Origin: Candidatus Gemmiger stercoripullorum
Lineage (GTDB): Bacteria; Bacillota; Clostridia; Oscillospirales; Ruminococcaceae
DNA length: 39,732 nt
Assembly (NCBI GenBank): GCA_019119365.1
Contig: DWXD01000019.1
Span: 1 to 39,732, forward strand
Reading direction: 5' to 3'
Shown here: in pieces, positions 1 through 6,900 of the stretch
Position numbering within the stretch: the first letter of the stretch is position 1
How the letters are laid out: each line of letters starts with the position of its first letter
The notes under the pieces: model-generated
Told to the model about the DNA's origin: nothing
Seen by the model: the letters and a program-made list of their open reading frames with translations, nothing else
Databases searched by the model: none
Program-made: the position numbers and the translations under genes

Positions 1-216
1 CCCGAGATGGTTTGCGGGATACCCCGCGCCAACCTGGAGCAGTTTGCACGGTTCATTTGTCCATACATTGAGGAATACTTTGCAGATGAGAAAAATATGG
101 CCGAATATCAAAAGCTAAAAGCGAGCGGGAAACTTTCACAGAATTCTCACACTTTTAATGCCCAGAAAGCGGTTACCGATCAGATGCCTGACTTTGTTGT
201 CGTAAAGTTCCGCTAA
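1..216 (+). CDS. C-terminal part of an unrecognised protein (partial at window edge)
   Basis: An open frame runs in from the window edge (codons from base 1) and stops at TAA 214-216. The first ATG inside is at 7, but no ribosome-binding site can be judged because the upstream sequence is missing, so this may be the tail of a longer protein. The visible residues have a helical, charged stretch (IEEYFADEKNMAEYQKLK) and end in DFVVVKFR. I do not recognise a family. Base composition is clearly lower in G+C than everything after position 600, and codons such as AAA, TTT and AAT are common, unlike the neighbours. This fits recently acquired DNA beside the tRNA-Arg gene, but that is inference. Confidence 0.5.
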   Translation, partial: PEMVCGIPRANLEQFARFICPYIEEYFADEKNMAEYQKLKASGKLSQNSHTFNAQKAVTDQMPDFVVVKFR

Positions 217-235
217 GTTTCACAGAATTTTCACA
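134..235. repeat. Pair of 18-bp direct repeats near the left edge
   Basis: TTTCACAGAATTCTCACA at 134-151 and TTTCACAGAATTTTCACA at 218-235 match at 17 of 18 positions, 84 bp apart. The first lies inside the partial gene and the second just after its stop codon. Spaced direct repeats like this can be binding sites for integrase, excisionase or replication proteins at the end of a mobile element, but nothing here proves that role. Confidence 0.45.
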
Positions 236-321
236 GATTTTTGCCTCAAAAGGCTCGCATTTTCACCGCATTACCATCGCACATAGCCTGCACGGTCGCC
301 GCACAGGCGATGCGGGTACAC

Positions 322-373
322 AAAAAGCCGGGACGGACGCTTCCAAACGAGAAGTCGTCCGTCCCGGCTTTTT
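322..373. terminator. Strong bidirectional hairpin terminator
   Basis: An 18-bp perfect inverted repeat (322-339 with 356-373) with a 16-nt loop. The stem ends in A5 on the left and T5 on the right, so it can act as an intrinsic terminator on both strands. It could end transcription of the partial gene stopping at 216, and it shields the tRNA-Arg unit from the left. Confidence 0.75.
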
Positions 374-409
374 GCCGTATCATCAAAGAAAATGCAGTAT
401 AAAAAGCAA

Positions 410-441
410 TTATCCGAACCCAGAAAACTGAGTTCGGATAA
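410..441 (-). terminator. Terminator of tRNA-Arg
   Basis: Ten-bp inverted repeat TTATCCGAAC (410-419) / GTTCGGATAA (432-441) with a 12-nt loop. It lies just 3' of the tRNA-Arg gene and is followed on the minus strand by a T-rich run (GCTTTTTAT). This is the expected intrinsic terminator for the tRNA transcript. Confidence 0.7.
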
Positions 442-449
442 GGCTGTTG

Positions 450-526
450 TGGTGCGCCGGAAGAGACTCGAACTCCCGACCTTCTGATTCGTAGTCAGAC
501 ACTCTATCCAGCTGAGCTACCGGCGC
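450..526 (-). tRNA. tRNA-Arg (anticodon ACG)
   Basis: A complete 77-nt cloverleaf on the minus strand. The acceptor stem is GCGCCGG/CCGGCGC, the D arm reads AGCTCAGCTGGATAGAG, the anticodon loop is CTACGAA (anticodon ACG), the T arm contains GTTCGAGTC, and CCA is encoded (complement of 450-452). It has its own promoter (546-574) and terminator (410-441). Its 3' end faces the lower-GC DNA on the left, the usual orientation for a tRNA used as an integration site. Confidence 0.97.
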
Positions 527-545
527 AGGTCGCGGTGTATGTATT

Positions 546-574
546 ATAATAGCACCGGGGCGGGCGCGTGTCAA
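546..574 (-). promoter_or_regulatory. Promoter of tRNA-Arg
   Basis: On the minus strand TTGACA (complement of 569-574), a 17-bp spacer and TATTAT (complement of 546-551) precede the tRNA by about 20 bp. This is a near-consensus sigma-A promoter. Confidence 0.85.
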
Positions 575-628
575 GGGTTTTGTAAAAAATATTTTGTTTT
601 TTGCGCAGGCGCAGGCAGCGGGCGGCGG

Positions 629-652
629 CTTTGCGCGCTGCAGCGCGCAAAG
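629..652. repeat. 24-bp perfect palindrome downstream of the BTAD regulator
   Basis: The half-site CTTTGCGCGCTG (629-640) is followed directly by its exact complement (641-652). It lies 118 bp beyond the stop codon of the regulator gene. It could fold into a hairpin that ends that transcript, although the T-rich run comes only some 35 bp later on the minus strand. The rest of 527-769 is GC-rich, low-complexity spacer apart from the tRNA promoter. Confidence 0.5.
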
Positions 653-769
653 TGCAAGGCACGGGGGCCGTGGAGGGCAACGCGGGGCTAGCGGGCGGGG
701 GCGTCCGGCGCAGGCGCGGCGGTTTCGGTCAGCGGCTGCGCTTCCTCTTCCGCCGGGGCGGATACTGCG

Positions 770-1993
770 TTACCCCCTCCCATTTTTCATATCATCGCGC
801 TTTTTGTGCGGGCGTTCCGGGCCGGGGTGCGGCGCGCGCAGGCTGTAGGCCAGCAGGTAGCCGTCGTGGGCCGGGCGGCGGTAAAATTCGGCGCGCACGC
901 GTTCCATCGGGCTGGCGCCCTCGCAGGCGGGCGCTTCCAGCAGCAGCACAAAGCGGTTTTCGCTGTAGCGCGCGGCCACGTCGCTGCTGCGCAGCGTGCA
1001 CAGCAGAACGTCCTCCATGACCTGCATGACCGCCGCGGTGCGCCCGGCGGCCGGGCGCGGCACCGGCGGCAGCAGGCTGGCCGTGACCAGCAGCAGCGGG
1101 GTGTCGCTGCGGGCGGCGGCGCGCATGCGCACGCGGCTGATGGCGCAGAAGGTATCGTAGCTGCACAGGTACGCCCCGACGCCGTCATCCTCCAGAATGC
1201 GCTGTTCGATGCGGTCCAGGTCGTTCTGCATGCCGGTCTGCGCCGCGCACAGGCGGCTGTATGCGGCGGCCAGCGCGCCGGGGGTGTGCGCCCCGACGTG
1301 CAGGCAGCCGGCCTGTTCGCCTGTGCGTGCGAGTTCTTCGGCCTCCTGCATGCGGCCCTGCGCCTGCAGCGCCAGGGCCCCTTCCAGGTACAGGCGTTCG
1401 TCGGCGGCGTCCTGCTGCAGGCCGCGGCGGCACAGCGCAGCCAGGGCGGCCGGGTCGCCCCGGTGCTTGCAGCGCTCGATCTGGTGGTACAGCGCCGCCT
1501 TATACTGCGCATACAGTTCGATCTGACGGCGCTCGACCCAGGTCTCCCCGGCTGAATCCGGCAGCAGGCGGCCGCGGTACAGCATCACGATGGCCTGCTC
1601 CATGCCGTCGCGCGCCACGCCCTCCGGCGCGGCGGCGGCCTGCGCGGCCAGGCGTTCGAGTTCATACACATCGACAAAGCAGGCCAGCGCCGGGTTCCAG
1701 CGGTAGCAGCCGCGGGTGGTCTCGAGCCAGCTGTCCAGCGCGCCGCCTTCCAGCGCCGCCAGGCGGCGCAGCCGGTGCATCACGGCGCGCAGCGAGGCTT
1801 CGGCGTTGGAGGCGTTTCCCCAGAACTGCGCGGCCAGTTCGGCGTGGGGCACCGCGCGGGCGCGGTTGAGCAGCAGATACTGCAATACCTGCTGCAGTTT
1901 GCGGGACTGTGCCATGCCCTGCAAGGCAGGGCGGCCGTCGGTGCAGACGGAAAAGCCGCCCAGCATGCGGATCTCGATTTTTGGCTGCGGCAT
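770..1993 (-). CDS. SARP/BTAD-type transcriptional regulator with degenerate GGDEF domain
   Basis: A 407-aa cytoplasmic regulator. Residues 1-95 form a winged-helix OmpR/SARP-like DNA-binding domain (IEIRMLGGFSV start, then AELAAQFWGNASNAEASLRA). Residues 100-245 are a helical bacterial transcriptional activation (BTAD, TPR-like) domain (ACFVDVYELERLA...DERLYLEGALALQAQGRM). Residues about 270-385 resemble a GGDEF domain (SSDVAARYSENRFVLLLEAP), but the signature is SENRF near 343-347, so diguanylate cyclase activity is very unlikely; a sensory or binding role is inferred. The start ATG at 1993 has an AGGAGG site 6 nt upstream. It lies at the 3' end of the pilus operon with its own AT-rich upstream region, so it may govern pilus genes. 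The stop falls in a G-rich run (see findings). Confidence 0.85.
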   Translation of the reverse strand: MPQPKIEIRMLGGFSVCTDGRPALQGMAQSRKLQQVLQYLLLNRARAVPHAELAAQFWGNASNAEASLRAVMHRLRRLAALEGGALDSWLETTRGCYRWNPALACFVDVYELERLAAQAAAAPEGVARDGMEQAIVMLYRGRLLPDSAGETWVERRQIELYAQYKAALYHQIERCKHRGDPAALAALCRRGLQQDAADERLYLEGALALQAQGRMQEAEELARTGEQAGCLHVGAHTPGALAAAYSRLCAAQTGMQNDLDRIEQRILEDDGVGAYLCSYDTFCAISRVRMRAAARSDTPLLLVTASLLPPVPRPAAGRTAAVMQVMEDVLLCTLRSSDVAARYSENRFVLLLEAPACEGASPMERVRAEFYRRPAHDGYLLAYSLRAPHPGPERPHKKRDDMKNGRG

Positions 1994-2023
1994 AAGCGCC
2001 TCCTGTCTCTCATTTCGGATTTA

Positions 2024-2032
2024 TTTATATCA
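2024..2032 (-). promoter_or_regulatory. Possible extended -10 promoter of the BTAD regulator
   Basis: The 68-bp gap between the regulator and the last prepilin gene is a sharp AT-rich island. On the minus strand it holds TGATATAAA (TG-N-TATAAA, complement of 2024-2032), an extended -10 element, about 30 bp before the start codon. No good -35 is visible at 16-18 bp. This suggests the regulator can be transcribed apart from the pilus operon. Confidence 0.4.
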
Positions 2033-2061
2033 TTTATACAGTTTGTATAACATTTCTGCCG

Positions 2062-2814
2062 TTATTCGGCGGTATCGCGCCCCGGCGCGGCGTCCTGTGC
2101 GGTGAGCAGCCGCGGGCGGTTGGGGGTATCCAGCACGGTGCGGCGGGTGTACAGCGGCTGTTCGCTGCCCGCCCGGCTGACAGAGACTTCCACCGCCAGC
2201 GCGGTCACGCAGGTTTCGCCCGCCGCGCCGGGGGCCGTGCTCTGCACCGCAAAGCGCAGCGCCACCGCATCGCCCATATAAAACCCACCGGCAAAAGCGT
2301 CGGCGTAGCCATCGGCCACATAGCCACCGGGGCCGTGGTAAACATAGCTGTCCCCCTGCCCCGGTTCGGAGACCGCCGCATAATAGCGCCGGTGCAGCGT
2401 ACCGGCCGCCTGTTCGGGCACGCTGCCGCCCTGCGGCAGCGCTGTCTGCGGCACAGCGCCCGCGTCCAACAGCAGGAAATAGCCGCCCGGGATGCCGAAC
2501 TCCAGCGCGGCGCCGCTGCGCCCTTCCGGGTCAGCCGCCGGGGCGAACACCTGCCCGGCTTCCCCGGCTGTCTGCGCGGCGTCGGCCAGGCGCAGCGTAC
2601 CCCGGGCCTGCAAAAGATCGCCGCGCAGCTCTTCCACAATGGTATCGGCGATCATCTGCGCGCCGGAAACGGCCTGGATGCGCGCATACTGCACGGCAAA
2701 CGGGTGCACGAGCGCCGCCGCCAGCGCGCACAGCGCCCCGAGCAGCGCCAGGCAGACGAGCAGCTCGACCAGCGTTGCGCCGCCGCGGCGCTGCAAAACG
2801 GGCGGGCGGTTCAC
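2062..2814 (-). CDS. Minor prepilin, PilW/GspJ-like
   Basis: About 250 aa, with the N-terminal type IV prepilin signal QRRGG|ATLVELLVCLALLGALCALA: basic leader, Gly before the cut, Glu at +5, then a hydrophobic helix. A long soluble region of beta-rich appearance follows (GGYFLLLDAG...GDSYVYHGPGGYVADGY), as in PilW/GspJ minor pilins. I place the start at GTG 2814, whose GTGA overlaps the TGA of the upstream PilV-like gene. The frame stays open further upstream, but that part is a shadow of the neighbour. It is expected to be processed by the PilD at 14132-14932 and to join a pilus tip complex. It is the last gene of the pilus operon. Confidence 0.8.
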   Translation of the reverse strand: MNRPPVLQRRGGATLVELLVCLALLGALCALAAALVHPFAVQYARIQAVSGAQMIADTIVEELRGDLLQARGTLRLADAAQTAGEAGQVFAPAADPEGRSGAALEFGIPGGYFLLLDAGAVPQTALPQGGSVPEQAAGTLHRRYYAAVSEPGQGDSYVYHGPGGYVADGYADAFAGGFYMGDAVALRFAVQSTAPGAAGETCVTALAVEVSVSRAGSEQPLYTRRTVLDTPNRPRLLTAQDAAPGRDTAE

Positions 2815-3179
2815 TGTGCGGGGACGGCGAAGCGGTGGAAGGTATAGCGCCTGTCCCCCTCCGCTTCTTCCGGGGCAGTGACCGTCTCGCGCCGGACATC
2901 CTCGACCGTGAAAGCCGCCGCCCCGTCCGGGCCCCGGAACACATACGCGGCGCTGCCGTCCGGCACAGCGGGCGGCGCGCCGGACGGCGGGCGCAGCGCC
3001 GTGATGCAGGCGTCGGCCGCGGCGCGGGTATCCGCCGCGCGCTGCTGCAGCGCTGCGGCCGTATGCAGCGACGCGGCAAACCCAGAAATGAACAACAGCA
3101 GCAGCGCGAACGCCGTCAGAACTTCGACAAGCGTCTCCCCGCGGCGGCTGCGCAGGGCGGCGCGGCAGCGGTGCACCAT
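2811..3179 (-). CDS. Minor prepilin, PilV/GspI-like
   Basis: A 122-aa protein starting MVHRCRAALRSRRG|ETLVEVLTAFALLLLF: basic leader, cleavage Gly, Glu at +5 and a hydrophobic alpha-1 helix, followed by a short globular domain. Size and motif fit PilV/GspI minor pilins. The start ATG 3179 lies 2 nt after the stop of the PilX-like gene, and the stop overlaps the GTG of the PilW-like gene, so the three are probably translationally coupled. GspI- and GspJ-like proteins next to a GspK-like one match the composition of pseudopilus tip complexes. Family assignment comes from motif, size and order only. Confidence 0.8.
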   Translation of the reverse strand: MVHRCRAALRSRRGETLVEVLTAFALLLLFISGFAASLHTAAALQQRAADTRAAADACITALRPPSGAPPAVPDGSAAYVFRGPDGAAAFTVEDVRRETVTAPEEAEGDRRYTFHRFAVPAQ

Positions 3180-3181
3180 GG

Positions 3182-3940
3182 TCAGCTTCCCCCTTTTTCA
3201 AGATTCACATACCGGCTGTCCGCCGCGGCGGCGGACGGTTCGCCATTGGCTTCGACCTGCCCGCGGTCCGGCAGGGTCTGCGCGGTCAGGGCAGGCGGGC
3301 CCAGCATCTGCGGGTCCGAAAGCGGATAGAATTCCAGCGTGCCCGCACGGCGGCCATACGCCTGCCCGGCGACCGTATACGCCACCCGGCACACCACGCG
3401 GCGCTCATACCGCTGCGTGTAGGAAAACGCCGCGCCGCTGACGGCGGCGTTCACCGTGACGGTGATCTCATAATCGGCCAGCTCGGCCGCCGTATGCTCG
3501 AAAGCGTCCATCTGCGCGGCCAGCTCCCCGGCGGAGAGCCCCGCGCCCAGGTCCCAGGCGGCCTGCGCCCCCCGCGCCAGGCGGCGGCGCTGCAGCGTCA
3601 CGCTGAGCTGGCCGTAAGGGTCGGCGGCGTCGCCGGGTTCTGCGGTGAAGGTATAGGCGGTATCGTCCGCATAAGGGCTTTGCAGGAAGCGGGTCGTGAG
3701 GAATTCGGCGATGCCGGTGGGCGTACCGGCGCAGAGGTCGGCGTCCAGCCGCTCCGAAAATGTGCGCGCGAGCTGGTACGCCTGTTCCTGCGGCAGCAGG
3801 CGGGCCGCCGAAGCCCCCAGCTGCCCGGCCGCCGCCAGCAGCACAGCCGCCAGCGCCAGCAGCGCCGCCCCCAGGCACAGCACCAGGGGCAGGGCCGCCC
3901 CGCGGCGGCTGCAAAGGCAGGCCCGCAGACGGCGCGTCAT
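3182..3940 (-). CDS. PilX/GspK-like minor pilin
   Basis: A 252-aa protein with the N-terminus [26 protein letters not shown]. It has the basic leader and Gly of a prepilin site and a long hydrophobic helix, but no Glu at position +5, as is usual in GspK and PilX. The rest is soluble, with a GspK-like helical start ([18 protein letters not shown]) and later beta-rich segments. ATG 3940 overlaps the TGA of the giant prepilin gene, implying coupling. In type II and type IV systems this protein caps the tip with GspI/GspJ partners, here the next two genes. The exact subfamily is uncertain. Confidence 0.7.
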   Translation of the reverse strand: MTRRLRACLCSRRGAALPLVLCLGAALLALAAVLLAAAGQLGASAARLLPQEQAYQLARTFSERLDADLCAGTPTGIAEFLTTRFLQSPYADDTAYTFTAEPGDAADPYGQLSVTLQRRRLARGAQAAWDLGAGLSAGELAAQMDAFEHTAAELADYEITVTVNAAVSGAAFSYTQRYERRVVCRVAYTVAGQAYGRRAGTLEFYPLSDPQMLGPPALTAQTLPDRGQVEANGEPSAAAADSRYVNLEKGGS

Positions 3941-6900
3941 GCGGCGGCCTCCCCGCCCTGGTCCGGCGGCGCGGGCGTGGGCGACGGCGCGGGCGTGGGC
4001 GACGGCGCAGGCGGCGCAGCGATATCCGCCGGGGTGGGCGCGGGCGTGGCCGTGGGCAGCGGGGAGGGTGCAGCTGTGGGCGTGGCGGCCGGGGACGGGG
4101 AAGGTTCCGCCGCCGGGGTCTGTGCCGGTCCGGGTGTGGGTGCGGGTGTCGGGGTTGGCTCGGCTGTGGGCGTTGGGGACGCCGCAGCCGTCGGCTGCGG
4201 CGTGGCCGCCCCGCGCGTGGGTTCCGGCGTGGCTGTGGGCAGCGGAGAAGGTTCAGGCGCGGGCGTCGGGGATGGTTCGGGCGTCGGCTGCGGCGTCACC
4301 GGTTCGGGCGGTGTTTCGGGCTGCTGCGCATAAAAGCGGCGCAGATCCCGGTCCCGGATATCGCCCGGCTGCACGCCGGGCTGGCCGTTGGTCTCACCGA
4401 AGCGGAACAGGATCACGCCCGCCGTGCGGCCCGCCGCATCCACGATGCGCCCGTCCGGGGCGACCGCGTGCGTTGTGGGGCCGATGGCCCCGGCATCCGT
4501 ACCTTCGGTGAGCAGCGCTGCAAAGTACGGTTCCGCCGCGGCGGCAGTATCCAGCGTTCCCAGAAACAGCGGCCGGCCGCCCTCCCCTGCCGCCGGGGCC
4601 GCGGCCCGGCTGACGGCGCTTTCCGCCGTCGCGGCCGCGCCGGGGGCTTCGCCCAGCGGCGGCAGCACTGCGCCCGGGGTCAGGTAGAAATTCTCCTGCG
4701 TGTGCACGGCGTCTTCCGCCCACGGCCCGCAGGCGATGGGACTGCCGCCGGGCGCATCATACACGGCAAAGCAGCCGCTGATCCATAATTCGCCCCCGGC
4801 CGCGCACGGGCCGCAAACCCCGGCGGCGGCCGGGGCGTCCAGCACCGGGCTGTAGCTGCGGCAGCGCTCGATATACAGCGCAGGCGCGCCCGGCGCATCC
4901 AGGCGGCCGCAGATACCGCAGGCCAGCGCCCCGGCGCGCAGCGCGGGCGCGGCGTTGACACAGCCGCGGAGCGTGACCGTGGCACGGCTGGCCGCCGCGG
5001 CCTGCACGCGGCCAACGATGCCCGCGGCGTCGCCGTTTTCATGCGCGGCGGTGACAGCGCCGTAGTTCCGGCAGGAAAGAAGCCGGAGCGTCCCTTGCGC
5101 CGGGGCTTGCGCCGCGCCTGCCACGCCGCCCGCGGCCCCGGCCGCGCCGGTCACGGCGCCATAGTTGAAGCAGCGGGTCACGCCGCCGCCCTGCCAGACG
5201 CCGATGACGCCGCCCAGGCTGCCGCCCTGCGGGGCGGCGGCGGGGGCAAGGTTGACGCAGTTTTCACACTGCGCGCCGTCCGCCTGGCTGCCCGCGATGC
5301 CGCCCGCCGTGCCCGCCGCACCGGCGCGCACAGCCGCGCAGTTGAGCAGGCCGCGCAGCGTGCCGCCCGCGTTCTCCCCCACGCAGCCGCCCGCCGGGGC
5401 GCTGCCGTCCGCGCTGCAAACAAGCCACGCCCCGCTGGCGCAGCCGGTCACCGTGCCGGTGGCGGCGTTGCGGCCGGTCAGCCCGCCCACGCAGCCGCTG
5501 CCGTACAGCGCCGCCGTCAGTTCGTTGGCCGCGGCCGCCGTGGCGGGGGTCGCCACCGACGCCAGCGGGTCGCTGCCGCAGGCAAGGGCAAGTTCCTGCC
5601 GCGCCAGGGCTTCGGTCATCGCGTCTGCGCCCGCCTCGCCGTCCTGCAGCCAGGCGGCGAACTGCGGCAGTTTTGCAAGGGGCGCCGCGCTGCCGCAGCC
5701 CTCGATGCGCCCTGCGTTGAAACCGCACAGGCCGCCGACGGCCCCGGCGTTCGCCTGCACCGTGCAGGGCTGTTCGCCGCCGATCACGCATTCCCGCACA
5801 AGGCCCTCCGCCGTGTTGCAGCCGACCAGACCGCCCACGCCCCCGGCAGCCTGGCCGCTTTCGGCGCAGCCCGCCAGCTGCAGGGTCAGGTTGGATACCC
5901 GGCAGCCCTGCACGGTCCCCGCATTGCGCCCCACCACACCGCCGGCGGCATCGCCGGGGCCGGACGCGCCCGCGGCGTCCTGCGCCGCAAAAGCTTCCAC
6001 CGTGCCGCAGACCGTGCCGGTATTGACACCGGCCAACCCGCCCAGGCTGCGGATGCGGCCAAGCGCCCCGCCGCCCGAAACGGACAGCGAGACGGCTGCT
6101 TCCTCCAGCGTTCCGGTATTCTCCCCCACCGCGCCGCCGACAGCGGTCAGGCTGGCGGCGGTCAGGCCGGTCAGGTCCCACGGGTCTTGCGCCGTGACCG
6201 TGACGCCGCGCACCGCGCCCGCATTGCAGCCCGCAACGCCGCCCGCCACACCGGCCGTACCGGTCAAGCGGAGGGTGTCCAGCGAAAGGGCCGCGTTTTC
6301 GACCGTGCCGGTGTTGCAGGCCGCAAAACCGCCCGCGCAGCCGCTTTGCGCGCACACCGTAAGCGGCGCGCCGCTGCCGGGCGTGCCGCCGCGGATCGTT
6401 CCTTCATTGCGGCCCGCCAGGCCGCCCGCAGACCCGGCCAGTGCGGTCACGCTGCCGGTGGCGGCGCAGTTTTCAAGCACGGCGTCGGCTGCGGTGCAGC
6501 CCACCGCGCCGCCGGTCAGGTCCTGCCCGCAGACGGCGCCCGCGCTGCGGCTGTCTGCGACTGTACCGCCGCACACCGCCCCGGCCAGCCCGCCGACAAA
6601 CCGGCCGCCGTATACCGCGGCCTGCGCGCCGTTCTCGCAGTTTGCCATGCCGCCGCACAAAAAGCCGACCAGGCCGCCGGTGAAATCGCCCTGCGGCGGG
6701 TTTCCCTGCGCCGGGGCGGCCGTATTGCGGCAGCCCTGCAGCGCGACCCCGGCCGAATACCCGGCCACGCCGCCGAAAAACTGCCCCGCCAGCGGCGAGA
6801 CCGCGGCGTCGTAGCCCGCCAGCGCCTGCACCGGGCCGCTGTTGTGCGCCCCGGCCAGCACCGCGCCTTCGCCTTCCAGGCTGCCAACCACGCCGCCCGC

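Noticed and set aside
2815-3201. An N-terminal extension of the PilW-like gene up to 3201
   Set aside because: The extra residues are the out-of-frame shadow of the PilV-like gene. The prepilin signal directly after GTG 2814 shows the true start.
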